A DNA stretch of 64,000 nucleotides from Chitinophagaceae bacterium. Its GTDB lineage: Bacteria > Bacteroidota > Bacteroidia > Chitinophagales > Chitinophagaceae. Shown here piece after piece: positions 1-10,400 of the stretch (position 1 is its first letter; every line of letters starts with the position of its first letter). The notes under the pieces were generated by a model. The model was not told the origin of the DNA. It saw only the letters and a program-made list of their open reading frames with translations, and made no database searches. Made by a program: the position numbers and the translations under genes. Location: contig JADJDJ010000001.1 in the NCBI GenBank assembly GCA_016702745.1, forward strand, positions 1,178,001 through 1,242,000, given 5' to 3'.

Positions 1-1849
1 GGAATAGGTTGCCCGCTGTATTCATTCATGAATCGCAGGTGCATCAGTTTCATAACAACTGAACTATCAACTCGGCCTGACCTTTGCAGAAATTCACGGG
101 CCACACTGCTGTCTTTTTTCTCAACGGCATAAGTATATAACACTTCATAGGGTGTCCAGTAATCGGGGAAGAGGTCGGTGTTCCTGTACAGGTATTTTAG
201 CCCTTTGTTGTATTGCTTTGTACTGAAAGCGTACTGTGCCATATTCAGCAGAATACATTTTGCACATTCGAATGTTCTGTATGTGCTGTCCTGCTTTAGT
301 ACTTCTTCATAAAAGGCAAGGGCTTTTTTGTAATTTCTTTTCTTGGCATAACAGATGCCCAGGTTGTATTTCGGGATCAGCCAACCCGGACTTTTATTCA
401 AAGCGGACTCCAGTAATTTGGTGGCCTCATCCCATTTTCTTTTCGCATTTCCACCAGGGCGCGTGCTGTCAGAAGATAAGCCGCTTCCGGTTCTGCTTTT
501 GAAGCAGTATCAATGATTCTTTCGAGCAAGGGGATATTTCTTTTATCATTCCAGGTCGCCTCGCCCATTACATAGATATACCGCTGCAGGTTCTTCCAGT
601 GATCCATCTGCGGTAACTTCAGGTCATTCAGCTTGAAAATTTCATCGATCAGCTGATACGTGTGACGGAAACCTTCCTGGTTCACCAGTGACTTGCCTAT
701 AAATGATTGATTCACGGTTTCCTGGCTTTTATTCATCAGGGCAGCAAGGATTCTGCTATTGGCTCTCTGAACAAAACCAATGTCATTGCTGCAGGACTTT
801 AATCGCTGATAATAGTAACCGGCACTGGCATGTTCAGGGCTGACCAGTTTATTATCCCGGATGGCTTTTTCCATCTGGTCGTAATAATAAATACAGCTGT
901 CAAATGTCTTTAGCAAATCCCTGGGCGGAATCCGGCTGGCATTTCCCGCTTTTTTGGAACCACTGGAAGTACGAAGCCCTGTAGCAGATATAACAGAAGA
1001 AAATTTATTGGGTCCTTCAAATATAGGTTGCTGTTTATACCCGGTTTCACTGGCAACATTCGATCCAACATACATTTCCAGTTCAGCCAGCGTGATCGTT
1101 GAATCCTTATTTGCATCTGCTTCTCCACTGAGCCCTTTGATCAGGAAATAGGAAAATACGCCACGGCCATTTCCCCATTTCTGATCTTCATATGATAATT
1201 GTCCGGGTTGGGAACTGAGTATCTTAATTTCATTTTTCCAGATATTTTTAATCGCCGCCGCTGTAAACTCAGCCCCTTTGATTCCCCCCGACAATTTCCC
1301 GGAACGGCAGGCATCTGTAATGACAATCACTTTTACATTATTAGTCTGCAGGGTTACAAATAGATCTTTCAGATCATCCACCCTTAACCCGTTGGCCATA
1401 TAATTGCTCGAATAAGTATCCTGAGCGAGCAGGAAACCCCGGTTGAAAAGCGTATTGGTTTCCACATCTCCATGCCCCGAGAAATAAAATATCAGATTGT
1501 CTCCGGGCTGACATTGCATGGCAATCTGCTGGAGTTGTACGGTCAGGTCTCCGTATTTGGCCTGATCATTCAGTAATACTGTGATATCAGCGGGGTCAAT
1601 ATTCCAGAATTTGCTTGTTTTCAGGTAAGCGGCAAAGAAAGAGGCATCAGCATCTGCAAAATTCAGCGTATCAATAAACTGGTAACGGGAAATACCAATT
1701 ACAAGTGCCCTTGTTTTGCCGGTTCCGGCTGCTGTTTCATTGGTTGTAATGACCCCTTTTGGCTGTTGAGAATTAATTTCAGTATGGACAAACAGGAAGA
1801 AAACTGCGGCCAGGCAGTTCAGGATTTTAGATTTCAAATTGTTGTTCAC
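1..1849 (-). CDS. Exported caspase-like (C14) peptidase with C-terminal TPR region, 3' end outside window, one frame break
   Basis: The start at 1849 gives an N-terminal signal peptide (hydrophobic residues about 9-23). A caspase/metacaspase p20-like domain follows (about 45-270): the catalytic His is H126 in FSGHGD and the catalytic Cys is C181 in TDACRSG. An EF-hand-like loop (about 245-256, ADANKDSTITLAE) follows, as in other bacterial caspases. The first frame stops at 398. Restoring one A in the A-run at about 440-443 lets translation continue to base 1 with helical TPR-type sequence (AKRKWDEATKLLESAL, then YNLGICYAKKRNYKKAL). I therefore treat the CDS as one gene cut by the window edge. 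It is probably a secreted or periplasmic protease; the substrate is unknown. The family assignment is firm, the role is not. Confidence 0.85.
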
Positions 1850-1962
1850 CTTATAAAAGTACTTATTAACCTGGCTTTGGGCAATACCATCTTACACTGA
1901 TTAATTTAATCAACCATTCTTTGGACTCCCGCTTTGTCTGTATCTTCACTTCAAAAAGGGAA

Positions 1963-2481
1963 ATGCAGGTTTTGCTTACTTCCGACCAGCTTGAAAAAGC
2001 TATTTCAGAACTGGCTCTTTGCCTGGAGTCCGCTCATCCTGATTTGGGGGCTGTCATCTTTGCCGGTATCCAGCAGGGGGGTGCTGTTCTGGGCGCCCGT
2101 ATCATTGAACAGATTCAGCAGAGAAATCCCGCGCAAAAAGTACAATACGGCCAACTTGATATCACATTTTACCGGGATGATATCAGGAAGGAAATTATCG
2201 CCCCGGATACCATGAACATGCCCTTTAATATTGAAAATAAAACGGTAGTCCTCATTGATGATGTGTTGTTTACCGGCCGGACGATCAAAGCCGCTTTGGA
2301 TACCCTGCTCGATTATGGAAGACCCCAAAAAGTGGAACTCTGTGTGTTGGTGGATCGGAAAGAACACCGGCAGTTCCCCATACAGGCCGACTATGTTGGC
2401 AAACAGGTGGAAACCTCCAAAACGGATAAGGTAAAACTGATCAATGGAGAAGTGGTACTGATTCCGGGCCAGTCAATCTGA
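1963..2481 (+). CDS. pyrR: PyrR: uracil phosphoribosyltransferase / pyr regulator
   Basis: A 172-residue type I phosphoribosyltransferase of the PyrR family. The PRPP-binding loop VVLIDDVLFTGRT lies at about residues 95-107. The family hallmark YRDD lies near residue 70 and the C-terminal DKVKLI is typical. PyrR converts uracil and PRPP to UMP and in some bacteria also controls pyr mRNA. The ATG at 1963 is chosen over the upstream TTG at 1921 because family members begin just before the LLTSDQLEKAI helix. pyrB starts 43 bp downstream, so the pair forms a pyrimidine unit. I see no obvious attenuator between the two genes. Confidence 0.93.
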   Translation: MQVLLTSDQLEKAISELALCLESAHPDLGAVIFAGIQQGGAVLGARIIEQIQQRNPAQKVQYGQLDITFYRDDIRKEIIAPDTMNMPFNIENKTVVLIDDVLFTGRTIKAALDTLLDYGRPQKVELCVLVDRKEHRQFPIQADYVGKQVETSKTDKVKLINGEVVLIPGQSI

Positions 2482-2524
2482 TCAATTCGTATTTTTCATT
2501 TCAAACCTATAACTTCGCTCTTTA

Positions 2525-3460
2525 ATGCAACTATCCACTCGACACCTGCTCGGCATTAAAGACCTCAACCCGGAAGATATCTCCCTTATTTTATCCACGG
2601 CAGAACAATTCAAAGAAGTATTACAGCGTCCGGTTAAAAAAGTTCCTTCTCTGCGTGAAGTAACCATTGTGAATCTTTTTTATGAGAACTCCACGCGTAC
2701 CCGTTTCTCTTTTGAACTGGCGGAGAAAAGACTGAGCGCCGATACCCTGAATTTCGCAGCTTCCACCTCTTCTGCTGCCAAGGGCGAAACCCTGTTGGAT
2801 ACAGTAAATAATATATTGTCCATGAAAGTGGACATGGTGGTGATGCGCCATAGCGCCAGCGGAGCCCCGCATTTTCTTTCTCAACATATACCCGCTGCTA
2901 TCATCAATGCCGGTGACGGGATTAATGAACACCCCACACAGGCCCTGCTGGATGCTTTTTCTATACAGGAAAAGACCGGGAGTTTAAAAGGAAGAAAAGT
3001 GGCTATTATCGGTGATATCATGCACAGCCGGGTAGCCCAAAGCAATATTTTCCTGCTCAATAAAATGGGTGCCGAAGTCACGGTTTGTGGTCCGCCCACC
3101 CTGATCCCCAAATACATTGCCCAGGCACTCGGCGTTAATGTGAGTTATAACCTGAAAGAAACGCTTTCCTGGTGTGATGTAGCCAATGTGTTGCGCATTC
3201 AGCTGGAAAGACAGAACCAGGTACTGTTTTCTTCTCTCCGTGAATACAGTCTGGCATATGGCATTAACCGCAGACTGCTGGATAGTTTGCAAAAAGAAAT
3301 TGTCATCATGCATCCGGGACCAATTAACCGGGGTGTTGAACTGGATAGCGATGTGGCTGACAGTGGACAATCCATTATCCTGCAACAGGTGGAAAATGGA
3401 GTGGCTGTGCGAATGGCAGTATTGTACTTGCTCTCCGGAAGGAAAACAGCAGGGAATTGA
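2525..3460 (+). CDS. pyrB: Aspartate carbamoyltransferase catalytic subunit
   Basis: A 311-residue protein, the usual length of the catalytic chain. It catalyses carbamoyl phosphate + L-aspartate to N-carbamoyl-aspartate, the committed step of UMP synthesis. The carbamoyl-phosphate motif STRTR is at residues 56-60 and HPTQ at 136-139, with HPGPINRGVE near the C terminus. A near-consensus promoter element TAACTTCG sits at 2510-2517, seven bases before the ATG, so pyrB may have its own start as well as read-through from pyrR. No pyrI regulatory chain follows; the next gene is coaD. Confidence 0.96.
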   Translation: MQLSTRHLLGIKDLNPEDISLILSTAEQFKEVLQRPVKKVPSLREVTIVNLFYENSTRTRFSFELAEKRLSADTLNFAASTSSAAKGETLLDTVNNILSMKVDMVVMRHSASGAPHFLSQHIPAAIINAGDGINEHPTQALLDAFSIQEKTGSLKGRKVAIIGDIMHSRVAQSNIFLLNKMGAEVTVCGPPTLIPKYIAQALGVNVSYNLKETLSWCDVANVLRIQLERQNQVLFSSLREYSLAYGINRRLLDSLQKEIVIMHPGPINRGVELDSDVADSGQSIILQQVENGVAVRMAVLYLLSGRKTAGN

Positions 3461-3506
3461 GTTTAATTGATCAATAATCATTAGCTTTTCAACCTAATTT
3501 TTTGCT

Positions 3507-3974
3507 ATGCCCCGTATCTGCCTGTTTCCAGGAACTTTTGATCCCGTCACTTTAGGACATGTTGATATCATCAATCGGGCATTACCCCTGTTTGATAAAA
3601 TCATAGTAGGGATTGGATTGAATGCCTCCAAGACACCCATGTTCAGTGCCAGTCAAAGACAGGAATGGATTGAAGAGATATACCGGGATGAAGAAAGAGT
3701 GGAGGGGGTAGTGTATGAAGGGCTTACCATCAACTTTTGTAAACAGATCGGGGCCCGTTTCATTTTGCGGGGAATCCGGTATGTCAGTGATTTTGAATAT
3801 GAAAAAACGATCGCGGATGCCAACCGTACCCTGGACAGAACCATTGAAACCATTTTTTTAACCGGGGAACCGAAATATACATCTGTGGCCTCTACCATTG
3901 TTCGGGATATCATTCGAAACGGGGAGATGCCACTCCTTTTACCGGAATTAGTTGCTAAATCAGTTCTTAAATAA
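3507..3974 (+). CDS. coaD: Phosphopantetheine adenylyltransferase
   Basis: A 155-residue nucleotidyltransferase of normal family length. The N-terminal PGTFDPVTLGH contains the TxGH nucleotide-binding motif (residues 15-18), and STIVRDI near the C terminus is the second ATP-binding element. CoaD converts 4'-phosphopantetheine and ATP to dephospho-CoA, the penultimate step of CoA synthesis. The pantothenate genes panB and panC also lie in this window but far away. The following thioesterase gene starts four bases after the stop, so the two are probably cotranscribed. Confidence 0.96.
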   Translation: MPRICLFPGTFDPVTLGHVDIINRALPLFDKIIVGIGLNASKTPMFSASQRQEWIEEIYRDEERVEGVVYEGLTINFCKQIGARFILRGIRYVSDFEYEKTIADANRTLDRTIETIFLTGEPKYTSVASTIVRDIIRNGEMPLLLPELVAKSVLK

Positions 3975-3978
3975 GCTT

Positions 3979-4431
3979 ATGTCTATCTGGTTTAATAAAG
4001 AAGTTACATTGGCCCGTTTGCAGGAAACCGGCAGGGGCACCATGGATGAACATATCGGCATCGAATGGACCGAGGTTGGGAAGGACTTCCTAAAAGCAAG
4101 AATGCCGGTAGACCAGCGGACCCGGCAGGCCTATGGCTTATTACATGGGGGTGCCTCCTGTGTGTTGGCTGAAAGTATTGGCAGCATCGCTTCTGCCATG
4201 GTCATTGATCCGGCACAATACCAATGTGTGGGACTTGAAATCAACGCCAATCATGTGCACAGTGCGACAACTGGGTATGTAACAGCAGTTGCCATGCCGT
4301 TGCATCTTGGGAAATCAACCCATGTTTGGGATATCCGCATCTATAATGATCACGAAAAACTGGTTTGCGTAAGCAGACTTACAGTGGCCATTATTCCGAA
4401 AAGGGATTTCAGCAAAACGCGTTCGCTCTGA
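3979..4431 (+). CDS. Hotdog-fold acyl-CoA thioesterase (PaaI / MenI-like)
   Basis: A 150-residue single hotdog domain. The helix motif HGGASCVLAESIGS (residues 56-69) carries the catalytic Glu (E65), as in YdiI/MenI-type thioesterases. The start at 3979 is used because it lies four bases after the coaD stop; the longer reading from 3952 would overlap coaD. Close relatives in Bacteroidota are often called 1,4-dihydroxy-2-naphthoyl-CoA thioesterase (menaquinone synthesis). No other men gene is visible here, so the substrate remains open. The gene converges on the Nudix gene, with one base between them. Confidence 0.85.
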   Translation: MSIWFNKEVTLARLQETGRGTMDEHIGIEWTEVGKDFLKARMPVDQRTRQAYGLLHGGASCVLAESIGSIASAMVIDPAQYQCVGLEINANHVHSATTGYVTAVAMPLHLGKSTHVWDIRIYNDHEKLVCVSRLTVAIIPKRDFSKTRSL

Positions 4432-4432
4432 A

Positions 4433-5056
4433 TCAGCGGAGAAAAGCCTCCATCACATCGAGAACGGAAGGGAAAGCATCGGGATAGTATTCCCTGGCCC
4501 TTTCCCGGCTGACCCATTTTACCTGATCAATGCCCTCGCCAACCTGGGGAATCAATTGCTGAGGTCCTTCCACTTTCATGTGATACCAGTATGACTCCTT
4601 AAGAATATATTTTGAACCTTCGTGGTAAGTATGATAGGTTACCGGCAAAGCGGTCAGTAATTGTATACGCTGCAGACCGGTTTCTTCTTCCACTTCCCTT
4701 ACTGCACATGCTTCAAGTGTTTCGCCTTTATCCAGTTTCCCTTTTGGAAGATCCCATTTTCCTCTCCGGAAAATCATGAGTATTTCCCCATTTTCATTTT
4801 CAACCAATCCTCCAGCCGCCTGTACCAGGGTGAATTTTTTATAAAATGCCTTGCGAAGTACTTCCAGATCATCATGCAGGAAAACACCGGCATGAACTTT
4901 ATCTACCTGCATTTCATGAATCATGGACTTCACGGTATGGCTGTTCAGTTCATCGATGAAAACCGCATCATCGTGATGCATATAGGGCGCAATTGTTTCG
5001 TCCACAGCATCGCAAAGAAAAAGCGGTTTATTGTCGAAGTATATTTTGATATACAT
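4433..5056 (-). CDS. Nudix hydrolase
   Basis: A 207-residue protein with a Nudix domain in its C-terminal two thirds. The Nudix box spans residues 106-128 and fits GX5EX7REUXEEXGU (G106, E112, R120-E121, E124-E125, G127). Nudix enzymes hydrolyse nucleoside diphosphates linked to another group; the substrate cannot be read from the box. About 75 residues before the domain (HHDDAVFIDELNSH region) are not explained by the Nudix fold. The gene faces away from pyrE and ends one base from the thioesterase gene. Confidence 0.88.
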   Translation of the reverse strand: MYIKIYFDNKPLFLCDAVDETIAPYMHHDDAVFIDELNSHTVKSMIHEMQVDKVHAGVFLHDDLEVLRKAFYKKFTLVQAAGGLVENENGEILMIFRRGKWDLPKGKLDKGETLEACAVREVEEETGLQRIQLLTALPVTYHTYHEGSKYILKESYWYHMKVEGPQQLIPQVGEGIDQVKWVSRERAREYYPDAFPSVLDVMEAFLR

Positions 5057-5188
5057 GCAGAAAGCAGGGGATTTGACTGACCTGTATTTATTCTAAGTTA
5101 CAGCAAATCGACCGAAGGCTAGGGGGGCATATTGAAAATTCCGGCGACTGAACCAAAGTGTGCAGCTGTACTTTTGGGTTACACCCTT

Positions 5189-5196
5189 TACCTTTG
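5189..5196 (+). promoter_or_regulatory. TAnnTTTG promoter element of pyrE
   Basis: TACCTTTG is an exact match to the Bacteroidota -7 consensus TAnnTTTG. It ends one base before the first of two tandem ATG codons (5198, 5201). This predicts a transcript with almost no leader. No clear -33 TTTG was found. Confidence 0.6.
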
Positions 5197-5197
5197 T

Positions 5198-5842
5198 ATG
5201 ATGAATGATGCAAGCGCCGTAGCAGAAAAATTATTGCAGGTAAATGCCGTCCGTCTGAACCCTGACCAGCCCTTTACCTGGGCCAGTGGCTGGAAAAGCC
5301 CGATCTATTGTGATAACAGGAAAGTACTTTCCTTTCCTTATATCCGGGATTTTATCAAGTCCGAAATGTGCAATGTGATTTTTGAAAAATTTCCGGATGC
5401 CGAACTGCTGGCAGGGGTCGCTACCGCCGGAATCGCCTGGGGGGCCATGGCTGCAGATCAGCTGAAATTGCCTTATATCTACGTCCGGCCAAAGCCAAAA
5501 GAGCATGGACTGGGCAATCAGATTGAAGGACATTATGAGAAAGGCCGCAAAGTAGTGGTGATTGAGGACCTGGTGTCCACGGGAAAAAGCAGCCTGCAGG
5601 TAGTTGATGTACTAAAGGAACAGGGGCTTGAGGTAATCGGGATGGTCTCTATTTTTACCTACGGTTTTTCGCAGGCAGCTAAGGCTTTTGAAGAAGCAGC
5701 ACTGACTTATTACTCACTAACTGATTATCCCACATTGATCGGACTGGCCATAGAAAGAGGAATGATTGCAGCCGATCAGCAGGAATTACTCTTGCAATGG
5801 CGTGAGGATCCTGCCAGCTGGAAAGGCCCGGTAAAAGTCTGA
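5198..5842 (+). CDS. pyrE: Orotate phosphoribosyltransferase
   Basis: A 214-residue type I phosphoribosyltransferase. The PRPP loop VVVIEDLVSTGKSS lies at about residues 119-132, and the catalytic-loop sequence RPKPKEHGLG precedes it, as expected for OPRTase. It converts orotate and PRPP to OMP. The start is placed at the ATG at 5198 (a second ATG follows at 5201), because an exact TAnnTTTG element ends at 5196; the open frame upstream to 5132 has no ATG. It is separate from pyrR-pyrB and transcribed away from the Nudix gene. Confidence 0.95.
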   Translation: MMNDASAVAEKLLQVNAVRLNPDQPFTWASGWKSPIYCDNRKVLSFPYIRDFIKSEMCNVIFEKFPDAELLAGVATAGIAWGAMAADQLKLPYIYVRPKPKEHGLGNQIEGHYEKGRKVVVIEDLVSTGKSSLQVVDVLKEQGLEVIGMVSIFTYGFSQAAKAFEEAALTYYSLTDYPTLIGLAIERGMIAADQQELLLQWREDPASWKGPVKV

Positions 5843-5878
5843 CCCGGCTTGCAGCTTTTTTGTCGGAAATACATTCTT

Positions 5879-6274
5879 ATGGATATGAAAAAAATTACCC
5901 TGGCCCTTTTTTGTTTCGGACTGTTCAGCCTGTCGGCATCCGCCCAGGTTAAACCAATTGTAACGACCATAATTAAAACCCCGAATGCACTTTGTGAGAA
6001 TTGCAAAAAGCGGATTGAGTCTTATGTAAAGCCGTATGACGGGGTGCTGGAGATCCTGGTCAATTACAGAAAGGGGGAAACCAAGGTGAAATTTGTAACC
6101 GACCGGATCAATATAGAGGAAATCAAGGCCTATATCGCTAATTGCGGTTACGATGCCGATGATGTGCCGGCGGCGGAAGATGCTTATAACAGGTTACCCA
6201 AACCCTGTAAAAAAGCGGAAGATGGTGGGTCACATCCCAAACCCAAACCAGCCCCGGTTCCTGCTCAACAATAG
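5879..6274 (+). CDS. Exported heavy-metal-associated (HMA) domain protein
   Basis: A 131-residue protein with a clear signal peptide (MKKITLALFCFGLFSLSASA, starting at the second ATG, 5885). An HMA/CopZ-like ferredoxin fold follows, with a metal-binding CxxC (C39-E-N-C42) and the pattern VNYRKGETKVKF...IEEIKAYIANCGYDAD. The tail is Pro/Lys-rich with a second Cys (KPCKKAEDGG). It is probably a periplasmic copper- or metal-binding protein. It follows pyrE by 36 bases and may share its transcript. No metal transporter is nearby. Confidence 0.82.
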   Translation: MDMKKITLALFCFGLFSLSASAQVKPIVTTIIKTPNALCENCKKRIESYVKPYDGVLEILVNYRKGETKVKFVTDRINIEEIKAYIANCGYDADDVPAAEDAYNRLPKPCKKAEDGGSHPKPKPAPVPAQQ

Positions 6275-6310
6275 TAAACAGTTCAATTCTCTGGTAATTG
6301 CGCTTTTAAA

Positions 6311-6335
6311 AAGCGGGAGCATGCCCGCCTTTAGT
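6311..6335. terminator. Weak hairpin between convergent genes
   Basis: GCGGG (6313-6317), a six-base loop and CCCGC (6324-6328), followed by CTTT. It lies between the HMA gene and the opposing LEA-like gene. The stem is short and the T tract weak. Confidence 0.4.
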
Positions 6336-6887
6336 ATCTGGCTTCAGGCAGCTGCCTGTCCGGCTGCTTTTTGTTCAAAAGTTGATCGAGTCTTTGTTTT
6401 CCCTCATATTCAATCGGGTAATTAATATAGAAAAAACTTTTCCCGACCTTGGCTGATCCCTTGATTCGGATGCGGACCTCTTTACTTAGGATGGCAGTAA
6501 GGGAATGTTGTAGCAGCTTATTCATGTCTGCATCCAGTTTTACCGGAAGGCTGAAATTTCCCATGGCTGGGATCTCTACCAGACTATCCACTTCAAAACG
6601 ACCCATATAAACATCATCCATCCAGGCCTCGCCCTTGGCCGACTTCAGTTTTAGCCGGTTTTATTAGGATTGTAATACCAGACATCTGCCATGATCGAGG
6701 GGGCCTTTTTCCCCAATTTTCCCAACCTGATATTATCCACTTTTTTAAACTCCGGAGCCTGAAAGGACTGACAGGATGAAAGCAGTAAAATGGCAGTCAG
6801 CGCATATAGGAAGTTGCGGAGCCTAAACAGGGTAGGGGCTGTCCCGGTAGAATGATCTTGCCAGGGGTTGGATTTAACGGGCTTCAT
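6331..6887 (-). CDS. LEA type 2-like lipoprotein, one frame break
   Basis: Two fragments (6651-6887 and 6331-6621) join into one 185-residue protein if a single base is restored at about 6651 (reading NPNKTG-LKLKSAKGEAWMDD). The N-terminal fragment has a hydrophobic segment ending in the lipobox LLSSC, so the mature protein is likely lipid-anchored. The rest resembles the LEA14/WHy beta-sandwich seen in many Bacteroidota lipoproteins (IRLGKLG, ADVWYYNPN, LPVKLD). Function is unknown. The start at 6887 leaves a 38-residue leader before the Cys, which is long; no better ATG exists. Confidence 0.7.
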
Positions 6888-7448
6888 TATATTAAAAATA
6901 TTATTTATCTAATAAAATTAGTGTTCTACTGTTTGAAAACAATTTGGTGTATTACTAAAGTATAAATTTAGAATTATATTGGTTAAATAGCTGTTAATCT
7001 ATATTTTATGGAAGTCATTGAAATATTAGTATTACACTAATGAAACTCCAATATCATATTATTGTCCCCTTTTAGGTCATTGTTATACAGTTTATATAAT
7101 ATTTATTTATTTATCTGATAATTAATAATATACAATTTTATCTCGTATTTAAAATTCATAAAAAGAATGTATCTATAAATTCTCAATACGAGACAGATAA
7201 AAAGAAAGTAAATGAGATTTCTGCAGGCTGGAAAAGGCCAGAACATTGTCCGGCAAGCTAGTTTTTATCATCCGGGTTTACCCTTATTTGCAGGAGATGA
7301 TTTCGTATCTAAATATTTTTAATGGATTAATTCACAATATTTTACTTCCCGAAAGCCTGCGTTTATGACGCCCAGAATTCTTTGTAGGTTAATTGCAATA
7401 ATAATGTTAAATTAGTGCGGCTTTCTGAAAACTAAGGACACTGGACTA
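6888..7448. other. AT-rich spacer without recognisable genes
   Basis: This 561-bp divergent spacer lies between the LEA-like gene and the giant surface-protein gene. It is markedly AT-rich from 6890 to 7200, with many TAAT/ATAT runs and a somewhat GC-richer patch at about 7220-7290. I found no tRNA, strong hairpin or exact TAnnTTTG element, and no open frame with coding character. It probably holds regulatory DNA for the surface-protein gene. Confidence 0.6.
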
Positions 7449-10400
7449 ATGAGAAAACTTTACCTTTTAAGTACCCTCGTACTATCGCTAACTGTGTGCA
7501 TTACCGGAGCTTACGCTCAAGACTTTTCAAATAAGGGTAGCGAATTCTGGTTTTGTTTCCCAAACCACATTCCTTCCGGAGCCAGTACAGGAGCGATGAG
7601 TATCTGGATCACTTCTGATCAGGCCAGTACAGGCAAGATCACGATGACCAATGGTGCATTTTCAACGACGTTTGCTGTTGCGGCAAATGGTATTACATCT
7701 GTCAATATCCCACATGGCCTGGCGCATATCAGCAATGCTGAGTCGGGAACCGTTATACAAAAATCTCTACGGATAACGGTGGATCCGGGCAGCCTGATGT
7801 AGTAGCTTATGCCCAGCAATATGGCAATGCACGGAGTGCTGCAACCTTGTTGCTTCCCACCAATGTGTTGGGTAAGAAATATTTTGCATCCAGTTATACT
7901 TATGCTGCCACCAATGGAGGCGGACAAAGTTCAAGGTCACAGTTCCAGGTTATAGCCACACAACCGGCCACACAGGTCCGGGTAACACCCATGCTGAATG
8001 GGGTGAAGGGTGTTCCCTTTATTATCCCGTTGCCCAATACAGGGGATATGTACCAGTATCAGTCTACATCTGATGTCACAGGTACATTGATTGAATCTAT
8101 CGCTACGGCAACAGGAAACTGTTTACCAATTGCTGTTTTTTCAGGGAGTTCCTCCGCTACTATTGGCACTACCACCTGCACCAACCCAGGTTCATATGAT
8201 CCGCTTTTTCAGCAACTGTACCCGGTTTCAACCTGGGGAAAAAATTACGGATTTATTCCTTTTGGAGATTACCCCAATGGAAATCCTTATCGTGTCATTG
8301 CATCAGAGGATAATACCAGCATTTATTTCAATAATTCACTGGTTACGACACTTAATGAAGGACAGATATATCCTTCTACTTTTAACCTCACACCGCAGGT
8401 GTTAACTAATGAAACCAGCATCACTGCCGATAAACCGATTTGTGTGGTTCAATATGCACAAACCAGTGCCTGTTCAGGAACAAACAACGGGGATCCGGAT
8501 ATGGTGATCCTGAATCCGATTGAACAAAATATCAGTGATATTACCATATTTGCTTCTACACAGCAGAATATCAACAGACAATGGCTCAATGTGCTGATCA
8601 AGACTGCCATAGCCCCCAGTTTTACCATCGATGGGGCGCCTCCAAGTACCGCATTCGTTCCGGCCCCCAGTATTCCGGGCTACTCTTACCTTCGCCACCA
8701 GTTTACGCCAGCTGTATCCGGTTCACACCGGCTTCGGGCTGATAGCGGATTCAATGCCATTGTTTATGGATTCCAGGCTGGTAATTTTGAATCATATGCT
8801 TACTCTGCAGGTACCAATGTAAGAGACCTGAATCAGGCATTGGAAGTTAATAATGAATGGGGAATAGAATCTTCCCCCAATGTTTGTACGAATTCACCTT
8901 TTAAATTCAAGGTTTATTTCCCTGATAAGAATCTGGCCACTCCTCCGGTTGCAATCCGGTATGATTCAATCAGGTGGACGATCAGCAATCCGTCTGTGTT
9001 GGTTCCTTCCAATTTTCCACTGATGGTGTATGGAGCCCCCACCATCACTCCTGACTCGGTAAATATCCGGAATGGTAAAGACGTAGCCTGGTATTCCATT
9101 CCCGGTAACTATACTATTAATACGCCGGGTACCTATACCGTTACTATTACAGTATACAGAACCTCAACAGAAGGATGTGGTAATGCACAGGATTATAGTT
9201 TCCCGCTAACGGTTTCATCACCACCTGTGGCCAGTTTTATTTCCTCAGAACCCGGTTGCCAGTTTGAATCAGTCCAGTTTACAGAAACCACTCCGCAAAT
9301 CCCCAAAGCCACTTACCGGTTCTGGTGGGAATTCGGAGACCCATCCAGCGGCCCCTTAAATAATTCAACAGTCAGGAACCCAACCCATACATTTACCGCT
9401 CCCGGAACCTATACGGTCAGGTTCATGAATATTACAACAGCGGGTTGTCTGAGTGATACCATTCCGGGAACAATCATTGTTCCTCAATTACCGGTTGGCT
9501 CCATCAGCGGAGCTGTTACCGTTTGTAAAAATGATCCCAGTCCACAGATTACTTTCAGTGGAACAGAGGGTAAGCCACCCTATACCTTCACCTATAATAT
9601 TAATGGAGGCCCCAATCTAACCATTTCCACAGCTGCCGGACCTCCTGCCGCTACTTCTGTAACACTACCGGTACCAACCAATATAGCCGGAAACTTCAGG
9701 TATAATCTGGTAGAAATCAGAAATACCGGATCTACGGTATGTTTCCAGCCACAGAGTGCTTTTGTAGATGTTGTTGTAAATGATAATACCACCTTAACCC
9801 TTACTTCACCAGCCGGATCTGATAACCAGACCCTCTGTGTGAATAATCCTATCGCCAATATCACTTATGCCATTGGTGGAGGAGGAACCGGTGCCAGCGT
9901 TACCGGATTACCGACAGGTGTCAACGGCAATTTTGCAGCAGGAGTGATGACAATAACCGGTACACCAACAGTCAGTGGAACTTTTAATTACATCGTTACC
10001 GGTACCGGTCCTTGCGGGGATATACCTATCAATGGTACCATCACCGTAAATGATAATGCCTCAATCAGCCTTGCTTCACCGGCAGGTTCAGATAATCAAA
10101 CAGTATGTATCAATACCGCTATCTTAGATATTCAGTATAATATTACCGGAAGTGGTACAGGCGCTACTGTAACCGGACTCCCCGGTGGTGTTACCGGATC
10201 TTTTGCGGCTGGTGTATATACCATCCAGGGTACACCGGCCTTCAGTGGTGTTTTTAATTATACCATCACCACCCTTGGCCCCTGTATCAATCAGAGTCTG
10301 AACGGTACGATTACTGTTACGGCCGACGGAACAATTACCCTTACCTCACCAGTGTCTACCAGTAACCAGACACTTTGTATGAATGTGCCCATAGCTAATA

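Noticed and set aside
2482..2524. PyrR-controlled attenuator between pyrR and pyrB
   Set aside because: The 43-base gap has no convincing terminator and antiterminator pair.
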